This document shows, piece by piece, positions 42,857-52,422 of a stretch of DNA of 64,000 nucleotides. Origin of the DNA: Treponema parvum. GTDB taxonomy: Bacteria; Spirochaetota; Spirochaetia; Treponematales; Treponemataceae. Where the stretch lies: NCBI RefSeq assembly GCF_017893965.1, contig NZ_CP054142.1, forward strand, positions 2,170,001 through 2,234,000. Reading direction: 5' to 3'. How positions within the stretch are numbered: the stretch's first letter is position 1; each line of letters begins with the position of its first letter. The translations under genes were made by a program, and so were the position numbers. The notes beneath the pieces were generated by a model. That model had not been told where the DNA came from, did not search any database, and worked only from the letters and a program-made list of their open reading frames with translations.

Positions 42857-43890
42857 TGAAAAAAAAGAACGCACCGTTTTATCCGCTCCTTCTTTTCATA
42901 CTTTGGGGCGCATGTAAAAGTACGGCCGCATCGATGTCGGCGGCATCGCCACTCGCTGAATTGCCAACCGCAATTCCGCCGACCTCTACGGTTACATCGC
43001 CGTCCGCGCACAATTCCACGGCCTCGCGGCAAAATTCTCCGGTAAAGCGCTTTGAAATCGCCGTCTATAAAAAACTCGACATAGAAGGCGCCGAGCGAAA
43101 AGAAACTCAAGCGTTCAGAAACGAATACCTGACGCCTTTCGGGCAAAAAAAACTCTTTCAAATACTTGACGACGCCGAACCTTACAGGCTTTATGTCCGT
43201 TCGGAACTGAAAAAAAGAGGAATGCCGTCGATTTTGGAATATCTTCCGGTAATCGAATCCGGCTATAATCCTTCCGCCAGATCAAAAGACGGAAACGGCG
43301 TGGGAATGTGGCAATTCATGCTCAACAGCGTTGAGCCTTTTATGACTGTAAACGAATGGGTGGACGAGCGCCTTGATCCTTGGAAATCCACCGGCGCCGC
43401 CTTAACAAAATTGCAGGACAACTACAAGGTTTTTAAAGACTGGGCATTGGCTATAGGCGCATATAATTGCGGCGCCGGTGCAATGAGCCGCGCTCTCGCA
43501 AAAGCTCAAAAAAAGACTTTTTGGTTTGTTGCAGAAAATTCGCTCATTCCCGAACACACGGCGCGCTACGTGCCTAAACTGCTTGCCGTTGCGGATCTGG
43601 CGCAAAACAGTAAATATTACGGCATAAATTTACCCGACGCAAACGGGAAAGACAACAGGCCCGTAAATCCTCGCGCAGGGGAATTCGATTATATAACGGT
43701 GCAGAAACAAATTTACCTGAGCGCCTTGGCGGCGGAGCTCCGCATGAGCGAAGATCTTTTAAAAAATCTAAACCCCGCCTTGCTGCACGGAGTTACACCT
43801 CCGAAAACAAGCTACATCATCCGACTGCCCGCAGGAATGAAAACGGCTGCAGAACACGCCGTAAACGCCTTGTCTAAAGCTAAGCCGTAA
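42856..43890 (+). CDS. Lytic murein transglycosylase lipoprotein (SLT domain)
   Basis: 344 residues. Lipoprotein signal LLLFILWGACKS (Cys19), a Ser/Thr/Pro-rich linker, then an SLT domain like MltD: catalytic Glu in YLPVIESGYNPSARS, GVGMWQFML, and AIGAYNCGAGAMSRAL. The C-terminus (FDYITVQKQIYLSALAAELRMSEDLLKNLNPALLHGVTP) looks like one LysM-type segment. It cleaves glycan strands to 1,6-anhydro ends in the periplasm. It is translationally coupled to the preceding lipoprotein. Confidence 0.9.
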   Translation: MKKKNAPFYPLLLFILWGACKSTAASMSAASPLAELPTAIPPTSTVTSPSAHNSTASRQNSPVKRFEIAVYKKLDIEGAERKETQAFRNEYLTPFGQKKLFQILDDAEPYRLYVRSELKKRGMPSILEYLPVIESGYNPSARSKDGNGVGMWQFMLNSVEPFMTVNEWVDERLDPWKSTGAALTKLQDNYKVFKDWALAIGAYNCGAGAMSRALAKAQKKTFWFVAENSLIPEHTARYVPKLLAVADLAQNSKYYGINLPDANGKDNRPVNPRAGEFDYITVQKQIYLSALAAELRMSEDLLKNLNPALLHGVTPPKTSYIIRLPAGMKTAAEHAVNALSKAKP

Positions 43891-44034
43891 AACCGGCGAT
43901 GTAATGGAATCGCCCACAGGCGAAACAAAACATGCAAAAGGCCGCCCTAAAATTAGAGAAACTTAAGGGGCGGGCTAAATAACGCTGAATTCGACGGGGT
44001 TTTTATCCGATATTAAATCAGGGAAAATATAATA

Positions 44035-45396
44035 ATGAAACAAAACCGCATTTTTAAGGCTGTCTTTTCGGCATTGATTTTATATATATCGGCAGGATTA
44101 TCTCTTAAAGCGCAAAACGCCGCTCTCATCTCTTCAAGCTGTTCAATAGACTGGACTAAACAAGAATTTTCTTCACAGGTATTGTTCAACGTTGAAAAAG
44201 CCGGAATAAATATGCCGTCGGGTAAAAATTCCGCCCTTTACCGCATAGCCTTGGAAATGCCCAAGCTCATAAAGGATCAGCTCTTATCGATTTTTGTGGA
44301 TTCTTATCTGCAGTTGGGAGATACGGTTTTAAACGAAGATATCACGCTTGAACAGCTCACAAGGATCATCGAAGACGGAAAAAGAACTCCGGGCGTTTTT
44401 ACGGATTCGTCTTCCGTCATAAGAACAAATCACCTTATGGACTTGCGTTCCATATCCTCTCTCATGGTACACCATAAAATTCCGTACACTGCGCAAGAGC
44501 CCATAGTACAAGTTCCGTCGCGCGCATTTACGGGAATAATAATAGACGCGCGAGGCCAACTGCCCGTCCACGGTGAATTTGTAAAAAGCAGCGTACATCC
44601 CTGTTTTTTCCCAAGAATATGGAACGACAAAATGGATCTCGTCTACGAAAGGAACATGACGAACAGTTCAAATGCAAAAAAGAACAGTATCGTCGCATAT
44701 AACTATTCCGACGATGAAAAAATCTACAGGGATAGGATCGGGGTCGATCCTCTTAGGATACTCGCCAGAAAGGTCTACGGACAAAACCGTACGGATCCCG
44801 TTATTTCATATAACGACGCGCTTAAAATTCTCACAGTTCCGGAAAATCTAAAACTGCTTGAAGAAGGAAGGGTTGTGATCCTTCTTGACAAGGACAATCT
44901 TATCTACGACGTAAAAGCTCCCGTAAAGGACGAACTGTATTATACGGCTTTAAACACCGTTCGAAAGCTTCTTTACGTGGACAAGGTGCCCGACGTTGAA
45001 ATTTACGACACCTACAAGGGAATTTTATTTCAAATCGATTTGAAATTTTATCCCGACTCTCCCGTTCTCTTGCCTGAAGAAAAAGAGCGCATCGCAAAGG
45101 TAGCGCAGATGCTCGGCGACATAACCAAAAACAACGAATTTACGATCCTTGTGGAAGGCCACGCTGCGGGCATAGGACGCCCATTGGGAGAAATGCAGCT
45201 TTCCATAGAGAGAGCAAAATCGGTGATCGAATCGCTTCTAAATTTCGGACTTAGGAAAGATCTGTTCAGCTTTCAGGGATACGGAAGCACTCAGCCCATA
45301 GCAGACAATTCCACGCCGGAAGGCCGAGCCCAAAACCGCAGAGTCGACATAACCGCCCGTCCCAAAGCGACTTATATAAAGCGCGACTGGAACTGA
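44035..45396 (+). CDS. OmpA-family envelope protein
   Basis: 453 residues. Signal peptide MKQNRIFKAVFSALILYISAGLSLKAQ. A long central part of unknown fold is followed by a C-terminal OmpA domain (~residues 335-445): DLKFYPDSPVLLPEEKERIAKVAQML, ILVEGHAAGIG, LSIERAKSVIESLL and FQGYGSTQPIADNSTPEGRAQNRRVDI, the peptidoglycan-binding Asp/Arg signature. It probably tethers the outer membrane or a periplasmic complex to the wall. The 144 bp before it contain an imperfect GCCGCCC/GGGCGGGC hairpin and no gene. Confidence 0.88.
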   Translation: MKQNRIFKAVFSALILYISAGLSLKAQNAALISSSCSIDWTKQEFSSQVLFNVEKAGINMPSGKNSALYRIALEMPKLIKDQLLSIFVDSYLQLGDTVLNEDITLEQLTRIIEDGKRTPGVFTDSSSVIRTNHLMDLRSISSLMVHHKIPYTAQEPIVQVPSRAFTGIIIDARGQLPVHGEFVKSSVHPCFFPRIWNDKMDLVYERNMTNSSNAKKNSIVAYNYSDDEKIYRDRIGVDPLRILARKVYGQNRTDPVISYNDALKILTVPENLKLLEEGRVVILLDKDNLIYDVKAPVKDELYYTALNTVRKLLYVDKVPDVEIYDTYKGILFQIDLKFYPDSPVLLPEEKERIAKVAQMLGDITKNNEFTILVEGHAAGIGRPLGEMQLSIERAKSVIESLLNFGLRKDLFSFQGYGSTQPIADNSTPEGRAQNRRVDITARPKATYIKRDWN

Positions 45397-45402
45397 GCGG
45401 CG

Positions 45403-46170
45403 CTATTTGAACGCTTTTAAAAGCGAATCGATGTTTTTTTGCACAACGTTAAGGAGCGCATTTCTTTCTACCCGTTCGGGAAAATTCCGCCAGACGACAT
45501 ATTTGGCGTTAGGCAAAACCTCGACAAGCGCCTTCCCCTGCGGATTATGTATATTGTCGATTATCAGCGCGTAACCGCCGTCCTTTGCCTTTGCAATCTG
45601 CATCGCGGTTACCGGGCCGGGGCCGAACACATCATCCACTTCAAATCCGAGTTCCCGTGCAAGATAAATTTGATGTTTATTGCACAGCACCTTTAATTTA
45701 TTCAAATCTTTTTTTTGGACTTCCGCTTTTCCGTCTTCGATCGTCTTTACATAGGCTTTAAGGCGTTTTTCATTTTCGCCTTCGGTATGTAAAATTTCCG
45801 CGATCTTTTTTGTTTCGCTTGTAACCGTCGAAACGGAATTGTCGCTTAAAATTTTTATCATCTTAGAACTTTCCGTTACGCCGCCGAGCGTTTTCATCAT
45901 TCTTTCAAATCCGGCATAGATAAAAAAATCACAGTCTAAAATCTTTTGAATGTCGCTCACCGTAACTTCGTATTCCGGCGGATGGCGCAAGTTCGCCGGA
46001 GCGATGATTTCAACGTTATCCGCTCCCGCGATATCGGCAAAGGCCGCCGTCCACGATGTGGAAGCGACCACTCGCGGGACGGCAGTGCGGGTATTTTGAG
46101 AAGTTTTCACTTCCGCGAAAACACAAAACATGGCTGTGACAAAGCTTGCGATCAGCATAATTTTTTTCAT
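45403..46170 (-). CDS. Metal ABC transporter substrate-binding protein, second system
   Basis: 255 residues from the ATG at 46170 (AAGGAGA upstream; an earlier ATG at 46230 is rejected). Cleavable signal MKKIMLIASFVTAMFCVFA without a lipobox. ZnuA/TroA-like fold: VVASTSWTAAFADIAGADNVEIIAP, likely ligands His63 (NLRHPPEYEVT), His165 (CNKHQIYLA) and Asp204/His207 (LIIDNIHNPQG). It lacks the His-rich loop of ZnuA and departs from the TroA protein at 11 kb, so metal preference is open. It is the last gene of the three-gene importer. Confidence 0.85.
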   Translation of the reverse strand: MKKIMLIASFVTAMFCVFAEVKTSQNTRTAVPRVVASTSWTAAFADIAGADNVEIIAPANLRHPPEYEVTVSDIQKILDCDFFIYAGFERMMKTLGGVTESSKMIKILSDNSVSTVTSETKKIAEILHTEGENEKRLKAYVKTIEDGKAEVQKKDLNKLKVLCNKHQIYLARELGFEVDDVFGPGPVTAMQIAKAKDGGYALIIDNIHNPQGKALVEVLPNAKYVVWRNFPERVERNALLNVVQKNIDSLLKAFK

Positions 46171-46231
46171 AAAGTCTCCTTGTCGCAGAACTGCGACGGC
46201 CGGCGCGCAATGTTTTCGGCCGACCTGCAAT

Positions 46232-47038
46232 TTATTTTACGGTCAAACTGACGGCGTATGCAAGGCTTGCAATCACGGCTATCGTTGCCCCCGGAGGAAG
46301 ATCCAGTACGACTGCAAGAAAATATCCCGCAACGGCAAAAGCAAGGCCTGAAACACTGCTGAAGGCAAAAAGCCTTTTTATTCCGTGCGACTTTTTTAAA
46401 AGCGACGCCGCAAAAAGAACGGGCAAGATCAAAAGCGCATCGATCAAAAAGGCACCTAAAAGCTTTATCGCAAGCGCTACGGTAAAAGCGATTATTAAAA
46501 CCATCAACGTGTAATGAAAACGCACGTTTATGCCTAAAGAACTTGCAACCTCCGCGTTATAAAACAACGCCAAAACGTTTTTTAAATTGATCGCCAAATA
46601 AACCGCAATAATAACGGCGAGAATGAAAAGGACTGCAAAATCTTTGTTTGTCAGAGCGAAAGGGCTTCCCCATAAAAGATCTAAAGTATCCTTTGCCGGA
46701 ACGTCTGCAATGTGCGTCAAAAGCGAAGCGAAAGCCATTCCCAATACCATGACGGCTGCGCTGGAACTACCGAAGCCGAAAGAGCTGTTTCTTGTGAATT
46801 TTATCATCACAAGCACAAGTATGGTATTTACAGCTATCGTAACCGGCACAAGCGGAAGAGAAAAAGCCAAGGCTATGGCGCCGCCGAGGATAACCCCGTG
46901 CATAAGCATGTAGCGGAGCGGAATAAGATTAAGACGAATGATCGTTACTCCGCACAGCGGAAATACCGCACCTGAAACTATCAATGCGATAAATCCTCTG
47001 AAAACGGGCGGAAGTAAAAAAAGCATCAGTTTATTCAT
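46232..47038 (-). CDS. Metal ABC transporter permease, second system
   Basis: 268 residues with about eight membrane segments, ABC-3 type: SGAVFPLCGVTIIRLNLIPLRYMLMHGVILGGAIAL, DTLDLLWGSPFALTNKDFAVLF, AEVASSLGINVRFHYTLMVLIIAFTVALAIKLLGAFLIDALLILP. AAGGTGA precedes the ATG. It is the only permease gene in this unit, so it probably acts as a homodimer. Confidence 0.88.
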   Translation of the reverse strand: MNKLMLFLLPPVFRGFIALIVSGAVFPLCGVTIIRLNLIPLRYMLMHGVILGGAIALAFSLPLVPVTIAVNTILVLVMIKFTRNSSFGFGSSSAAVMVLGMAFASLLTHIADVPAKDTLDLLWGSPFALTNKDFAVLFILAVIIAVYLAINLKNVLALFYNAEVASSLGINVRFHYTLMVLIIAFTVALAIKLLGAFLIDALLILPVLFAASLLKKSHGIKRLFAFSSVSGLAFAVAGYFLAVVLDLPPGATIAVIASLAYAVSLTVK

Positions 47039-47114
47039 ATCTCACCTTATTTTATCGCCGTCAGCGCACATCCGCAAGCGCTGGCCTAACCTTACAGACG
47101 GTTTCAGCCGGAAC

Positions 47115-48167
47115 TCAGTCTCCGGGCCTCTCCAGCACGAGAGTTTGCCATCCGTGCATTTTTAAAAGCTCTTTGTCATGCGTTACGATTATTATCGTAG
47201 GAATTTCGGAGACGGAAAGCGAATGGAGTATGTCCGTAACCATTTTACGGTTTTCCGCGTCCAAGGCGGCGGTAGGTTCGTCCAGCAAAAGCAATTTCGC
47301 GTCCTGCGCCAAACAGCGCGCAAGGGAAACCTTTTGTTTTTCTCCGCCGCTTAAACTGGAATAGCTTCGATTAATAAGGCCTAAAGCTCCTGTTCTTTCA
47401 AGCGATCTTCGGATTACGGCTTCACGGTTTTTCACGGAAGCGCGGCCGATCCCTAAAGATACGACTTCTTCAACGCTTAGACTGAATTCCGTATTGTCCG
47501 TCTGTTGCGGAATATATCCTATCGTGCGTTTGGGTAAAAGCGAAGGTGTTTTTCCGTCAATAAAAACTTCCCCCGATTTAGGACGGATGAGGCCGCACAA
47601 AATTTTTAAAAGGGTTGTCTTTCCCGCTCCGTTTTCACCGGCAACCATTAGGCGGCCTCCTGCAGGAACCGTAAACGACAAATCGTTTATAAAACCGTAA
47701 TTCGATGAAATATTTTCAACACGCGCTTCAACGCCCTGCACAAGCCTCGCCCTCCGGCGAAGCTGCATGTATATTTCGTCGCTGTCATACAGACTTTCAA
47801 ACAGATCCTCCGTCGCACATAAAAGCCGATCTACTTTAATTCCGCAGGAAAAACTTATTTTTTCTTTTTCATCAACTCCGTCGTTCAATTCTGCAATATA
47901 CCGTTCGGCAAGCCTGCTGCCTATGTCCGCATGTATTTTTTTAATTCCCATGCGTGCCATAAGGACTGCCGCCGCCTTTCCGACGGCGGTATCGTGAGCG
48001 CAAAGATTGTCCTTTGGCCCTAAATAAATTTTTAAAAACTTCTCCAGTTCGAAAAGCGGCATAAGCCATTTTCCGCTGTTTGAAAAAATAAGAGAGGATG
48101 AATTATATACGCAGAGAGTCTTGTCTTCCGGCAGACGCGAAAGATAAGGCTCATTCTCAAAATTCAT
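47115..48167 (-). CDS. DUF1893 - metal ABC ATPase fusion protein
   Basis: 350 residues from the ATG at 48167. Residues ~17-128 match the DUF1893/TM1506-type domain (TLCVYNSSSLIFSNSGKWLMPLFEL, AHDTAVGKAAAVLMARMGIKKIHADI, CGIKVDRLLC). Residues ~147-350 are an ABC ATPase: Walker A GENGAGKTT (177-185), Q-loop YIPQQTDNTEFSL, signature SLSGGEKQKVSLARCLA, Walker B LLLLDEPTAALDAE, switch VTHDKELL. The fusion places a cytidine-deaminase-like-fold domain of unknown function on the motor subunit. The upstream in-frame extension to 48269 is rejected because a -10 box lies inside it. Confidence 0.88.
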   Translation of the reverse strand: MNFENEPYLSRLPEDKTLCVYNSSSLIFSNSGKWLMPLFELEKFLKIYLGPKDNLCAHDTAVGKAAAVLMARMGIKKIHADIGSRLAERYIAELNDGVDEKEKISFSCGIKVDRLLCATEDLFESLYDSDEIYMQLRRRARLVQGVEARVENISSNYGFINDLSFTVPAGGRLMVAGENGAGKTTLLKILCGLIRPKSGEVFIDGKTPSLLPKRTIGYIPQQTDNTEFSLSVEEVVSLGIGRASVKNREAVIRRSLERTGALGLINRSYSSLSGGEKQKVSLARCLAQDAKLLLLDEPTAALDAENRKMVTDILHSLSVSEIPTIIIVTHDKELLKMHGWQTLVLERPGD

Positions 48168-48174
48168 GTTTACA

Positions 48175-48203
48175 ATTATAGGAAAAATTGAAAGAAATGA
48201 CAA
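48175..48203 (-). promoter_or_regulatory. Promoter of the second metal ABC operon
   Basis: Minus strand: TTGTCA (48198-48203), 17 bp, TATAAT (48175-48180), then 7 nt to the ATG: a leaderless arrangement. No copy of the tro operator is seen here. Confidence 0.65.
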
Positions 48204-48333
48204 ACCTGAATGCCGCCGAATGTGAACTATCCTCTTGAAAATTTCAGATTTTACGGCGACTCCGAACACCGTTCGTTGCGCTCACCGGCATATGCCGTGG
48301 CCGAACTTTTACAAGCGGTAACTTTTTACCGGT

Positions 48334-49695
48334 TTAAGTCTCTTTGAACTTTTTTAGGACGGGAGCGACCAAAAACAAAATCGCTGCAAAACACAGTATG
48401 TCCGAAATCGGCTGGCAAACAATAATTCCCGTAAAACCGAATAAACGGGGAAAAATCATCAGACATGGAATCATAAAAAGCCCCTGCCGCGACATTGCCG
48501 CAAACGTAGCCGATTTATAGTGATTTATATTTTCAAGCAGCATACTTGAAATCACTACAAAAGGTATGAGAAGGCACGTGCTCCAATATATGTGCATGAT
48601 TTTAACGCCGAGTTGCAAAACTCCCGGATCGTTATTGCAAAACACCCCTACAATCAGATCGGCAGCGGTAAAACCCGTAATCAAGACAACCCCATAAAAA
48701 GCGGTCCCCACGCCCACACAGAATAAAAAAGCCTGCCTTACGCGGGAATAAAGAGACGCGCCGTAGTTAAAACCGCATACGGGCTGAAAACCCTGTCCCA
48801 GTCCCAAAACAACGGCGAGCATCATAAAAGAAAAACGCTGAACTATGGACATGGCGGCTAAGGCTTCATCTCCGTAGACACTTACCGCCCGGTTCAATAC
48901 GATCATTGAAACGCTTGCAAGGATGTTCCGCGCAAGACTCGGCGTGCCCCCTTGAAACATGGCAAAGATTTTTTCTTTTGAAAGCGAAAAATATTTTACA
49001 CTTATGGAAACGGAAGATTTTTTTACGGTTCCCAATACAAGTATGCAAAAACTTATGAACTGGCTTATTATAGTCGCCAATGCGGCTCCACGGATGCCGA
49101 GATTAAAAACAAAGATAAAAATAGGATCCAAAACGATATTTAAAACGGCGCCGGAGGCAATGCCGAGCATCGCAAAAAAAGCGCTCCCCTGAAAACGCAG
49201 CTGATTGTTCAAAATAAAGCCGCTTATGATAAAAGGCGAACCTATGAGAATTATGCCCATATAGTCCATCGCATACGGCAAAACGGTTTGAGTCGCTCCG
49301 AAAAAAAGCGCCAGCGGTTTAAGCAAGCATAACCCGACGACGCATATCACAACGCCGAAGACCATGCCTAAGTAAACGCCGTCCGCAGCCATTTTAGAAG
49401 CGTTTTCAGGATCTTTAGCGCCGAGACGGCGCGAAATATAATTCCCGCTGCCGTGTCCGAAAAAAAAAGCGGCTCCCTGTATTATGGCCATCAAAGAAAA
49501 AATGATACCTACGGCCGCCGTTGCGCTGGCGCTTATCCTGCCCATAAAAAACGTATCGGCCATATTGTATATCGACGACACCATCATGCTTATAATCGTC
49601 GGAACGGCCATCTTAAGTACAAGTTTAGGAACCGGCGTCTGCGTCATCTTTTTGTGTTTTATGCGCCGTATTTCATCTTCATTCGATCTTTGCAT
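48334..49695 (-). CDS. MATE-family efflux transporter
   Basis: 453 residues, about twelve membrane segments in two MatE repeats; SMMVSSIYNMADTFFMGRISASATAAVGI, FFFGHGSGNYISRRLGAKD and LGQGFQPVCGFNYGA are typical. Na+- or H+-coupled export of drugs or metabolites; substrate unknown. There is no clear Shine-Dalgarno; TTGAAC (49727-49732), 17 bp, TACACT (49704-49709) gives a weak promoter ending 8 nt before the ATG. Confidence 0.93.
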   Translation of the reverse strand: MQRSNEDEIRRIKHKKMTQTPVPKLVLKMAVPTIISMMVSSIYNMADTFFMGRISASATAAVGIIFSLMAIIQGAAFFFGHGSGNYISRRLGAKDPENASKMAADGVYLGMVFGVVICVVGLCLLKPLALFFGATQTVLPYAMDYMGIILIGSPFIISGFILNNQLRFQGSAFFAMLGIASGAVLNIVLDPIFIFVFNLGIRGAALATIISQFISFCILVLGTVKKSSVSISVKYFSLSKEKIFAMFQGGTPSLARNILASVSMIVLNRAVSVYGDEALAAMSIVQRFSFMMLAVVLGLGQGFQPVCGFNYGASLYSRVRQAFLFCVGVGTAFYGVVLITGFTAADLIVGVFCNNDPGVLQLGVKIMHIYWSTCLLIPFVVISSMLLENINHYKSATFAAMSRQGLFMIPCLMIFPRLFGFTGIIVCQPISDILCFAAILFLVAPVLKKFKET

Positions 49696-49776
49696 TTATA
49701 TAAAGTGTAAAGTCTTTTATCCATAAGTTCAAGGAAAGACCTATGAAACGGTACGCAAAGAGCGCACGGACGTACG

Positions 49777-49835
49777 CGATATTTTGACGGGCAAAAACCC
49801 GCCAAAACTCGCTTTTCAAAATCCTATTGCGGATT
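49777..49835. repeat. Two hairpins after the large lipoprotein gene
   Basis: TTTTGACGGG (49782-49791) pairs with CCCGCCAAAA (49798-49807, one mismatch) and is followed by CTCGC, a member of the AAACTCG hairpin family. CAAAATCC/GGATTTTG with a 6-nt loop follows (about 49818-49839). Possibly the terminator of the minus-strand lipoprotein gene. Confidence 0.6.
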
Positions 49836-49866
49836 TTGAGCCGTTTTCAAACATTTTACCAATTCC

Positions 49867-52347
49867 TTACGGCGTTATTGCCACAATCGTGCCGAAGTCT
49901 TTCCAGCCTTCTGCGGTTCGATAATCGCCTTCGGTGCCGGCGGGCACTTTAAGCGTTGCGGAACTGATGGGCGTGTTATTAAACACGTGGTCGCGTGCCT
50001 CAATAGTCGGCGGGGTTGCCGCTCTGCACGTTACCGTTGTCAGGGCACCACAGCTGGCAAAGCATGCCCAGCCCAACTTAGTAAGCTGTGACGGCAAATC
50101 TACCGTCTGCAGCTGAGAACAGTTCTGAATCCCTGAAATCTCCGTTATCCCTTGCGGTACGGTAAGCGAAGTGATTGCTATACCTTTCAACGCGTTAAAT
50201 CCCAGATATTCAAGTGAATCAGGCAGCGTAAGATTTTGCACGTTTCTGCAGTAGAAAATCGCTTTTTCTTCAATACGCTTTAAGCCGTCAGGCAGACTTA
50301 TGGTTTGCAGTGCGGAAACATTTCTAAAAGAATCGGTTGCCAATGTCTTTACGCTTAAAGGAACGGTGTAAACGGTGCCCGGTTTACCCTTCGGATACCA
50401 GCGCAGTATGCTTTTATCGCCGTTAAAGATAACGCCGTCTACTGAAGAAAGGTAGGTGTTATCGGCTGCGACCGTTACCTCTTGCAGCGTATCTCCCCAT
50501 CTGTAGGGAGCTTCTATATCCGTTACCGTGTAGGTTTCGCCGTCGTGGATAACCTCTTTCGGTATGGCAAGCGTTGTTCCCGTGTACTCCGTAGAATTCC
50601 CTGAATCAGTATTGGCGGTTACGCTCACCTTTAGAGCGGTTCTATCCGTTACATGGTAGCGCACGCCGGCTTCTGCAAAGTAGTCGGGTATAAAGGCGGA
50701 AGGCTTTACGGTAATGGTACCCGAAAAGTCGGTCTGTCCGCTTAGCGTGTCGGTTACCTTTATGCGCGTTGTACCGACTTTGCTGAAAGTTATTTTGATG
50801 TTGCCGTGACTGTTCAAATTCGACGTATCGAGCGAGATGATGTCCGCCTGTTCGGGAACAGCCGTGTAACTGCCCGAGCCTGCCGTTACCAGTCTGTAAA
50901 GAAAAGTTTCCCCCTTATTTTTGGTAACGTCCCGCTTGTCCAGCGTGAGGTCTGCTCCCGCATATTTGAACTTTACTTTGATGTTCGCATTCGCCGTTAC
51001 CGTGTGGTTGTACGTTTCGTTCGCTCCCGCTTCGGGTATGTCGCTGCCGCCGTTTGTCCACTTGTCTACGGCAAAATTGGCACCAGGCTTTGCGGTAAAC
51101 TCGACGGTTTTGCCCTGTTCCACTTTATTGCCCGAACCGATTCCGCTGCCGTCAACTTTTGCCGTAAGTGTGCCGTTCGCACCGTCCACGCCGAAATCGA
51201 TAGTATAAAGCAGCGCCCAGTTTGCGGTATATTCCGCATTTGCAGCGGGGAAGACCGGAGTTGCAGGCAGTGCGGGTGTCCATCCTTTAAAAACGGAATC
51301 CGCTTTTACGGGATCGGCGGGAACTTCCAAAGCTGTGCCGTATTTGCCGGATTTTACGACATCGGTCGCATTGCCTGCAATGTTACCGCCTGCAAGTTTA
51401 AAGGTTACGTTCACCGTATTGCGCTCGTAATAGAGTTTTACAACGGTACTGCCGTCGGCGGCTATCGTGCCGTTTTCCTGTACGGTTCCGTTTATTTCGG
51501 TGAGGTTCGATTTGTAGGTAAAGCCATCGTAGGCTCCGCCGATTTTCGGCGTGTATACGACGGGGTCTCCCGATGTGCCGCTTTTATTTTCGCTTTCCGT
51601 CGGCTCTGCAGGATAGTTCCCGTCCGTTCCTTCTTGATAGTGCTTTACCGTATACGAAGCTTCGCCGGGCGGAAGCACTTCAAAGCTCACCTTTACGGTA
51701 AGATCGGCTTGAAGATTTACCTGCGCCGTGTTGTTTCCCGCAGTTCCCGTACCCGCTTCAAACACCATTCCCGTGCCGAATATCTGCCACTCCTTTACTT
51801 TGTAACCGGAGTCGGGATTTGCCGTAAAGGTTACGGTTTTGCCCTGCTCGACGTTTATGGGGCTCGTCTCCGTTTCCGCAATGCCGTCCGCCTTTGCTTT
51901 AAGCGTGCCGTTTCCGCCTTCTACGCTGAACGTTATGCTGTACGATACGGGCACGGGCGGCGGTGTGGTATTTCTTTCAAAGCTCACTTTCACGTTTACC
52001 GCTTTGGTAATGCTCAGCATATAAGAATCGTTCGTGCCGTTTACAGCCGTACCGTCAAGCGTCCAGCCCTTTACCCGATAGCCCGAATCAGGCGCCGCGG
52101 TAAAAGTTACGGTTTTGCCTTGTTCGACGTTTATGGGGCTTGTTGCCGTTTCCGCAATGCCGTCCGCCTTTGCTTTAAGCGTGCCGTTCGCCGGTGAGCC
52201 TTCAACGCTGAATGTTACGGTGTGCTTGGGCGTGGGAGCGGGCGGGGTGCCCCCGTTCCCGCCCGCGTTGTTCGGGCAGGCGGTCATGCCAAAGAGCGCA
52301 ATAAGCGCTAAACCGATAAACAAAAATGTTTTTACTTTGTGTTTCAT
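49867..52347 (-). CDS. Surface lipoprotein with InlB-type repeats and BspA-like LRR
   Basis: 826 residues from the ATG at 52347 (GAGGAGG upstream). Lipoprotein signal ...IALFGMTAC with Cys24. Two near-identical ~80-residue repeats begin FSVEG...NGTLKAKADGIAET and share TSPINVEQGKTVTF; a third, more divergent copy has DGANGTLTAKVDGSG. A MucBP-like block (YTVKHYQEGTDGNYPAEPTES), an InlB-type block (VTFKLAGGNIAGNATDVVKSG...FKGWTPALP) and an Ig-like part (LDKRDVTKNKGETFLYR) lie between. The C-terminal ~230 residues are BspA-type leucine-rich repeats (SLPDGLKRIEEKAIFYC). A surface adhesin-like protein, function inferred. Confidence 0.88.
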   Translation of the reverse strand: MKHKVKTFLFIGLALIALFGMTACPNNAGGNGGTPPAPTPKHTVTFSVEGSPANGTLKAKADGIAETATSPINVEQGKTVTFTAAPDSGYRVKGWTLDGTAVNGTNDSYMLSITKAVNVKVSFERNTTPPPVPVSYSITFSVEGGNGTLKAKADGIAETETSPINVEQGKTVTFTANPDSGYKVKEWQIFGTGMVFEAGTGTAGNNTAQVNLQADLTVKVSFEVLPPGEASYTVKHYQEGTDGNYPAEPTESENKSGTSGDPVVYTPKIGGAYDGFTYKSNLTEINGTVQENGTIAADGSTVVKLYYERNTVNVTFKLAGGNIAGNATDVVKSGKYGTALEVPADPVKADSVFKGWTPALPATPVFPAANAEYTANWALLYTIDFGVDGANGTLTAKVDGSGIGSGNKVEQGKTVEFTAKPGANFAVDKWTNGGSDIPEAGANETYNHTVTANANIKVKFKYAGADLTLDKRDVTKNKGETFLYRLVTAGSGSYTAVPEQADIISLDTSNLNSHGNIKITFSKVGTTRIKVTDTLSGQTDFSGTITVKPSAFIPDYFAEAGVRYHVTDRTALKVSVTANTDSGNSTEYTGTTLAIPKEVIHDGETYTVTDIEAPYRWGDTLQEVTVAADNTYLSSVDGVIFNGDKSILRWYPKGKPGTVYTVPLSVKTLATDSFRNVSALQTISLPDGLKRIEEKAIFYCRNVQNLTLPDSLEYLGFNALKGIAITSLTVPQGITEISGIQNCSQLQTVDLPSQLTKLGWACFASCGALTTVTCRAATPPTIEARDHVFNNTPISSATLKVPAGTEGDYRTAEGWKDFGTIVAITP

Positions 52348-52422
52348 AAAAACCTCCTCATAAATAAAATCCTTTATCAATTCCGGCACTAAGCCGGTGA
52401 TAGACCGATTACGGCGGGGGAG

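Noticed and set aside
50806-52197. 463-codon plus-strand frame antisense to the surface lipoprotein gene
   Set aside because: It is a shadow of the repeat-rich gene on the other strand: Cys/Arg/Phe-rich, no family, no ribosome binding site, and its repeats mirror those of the true gene.
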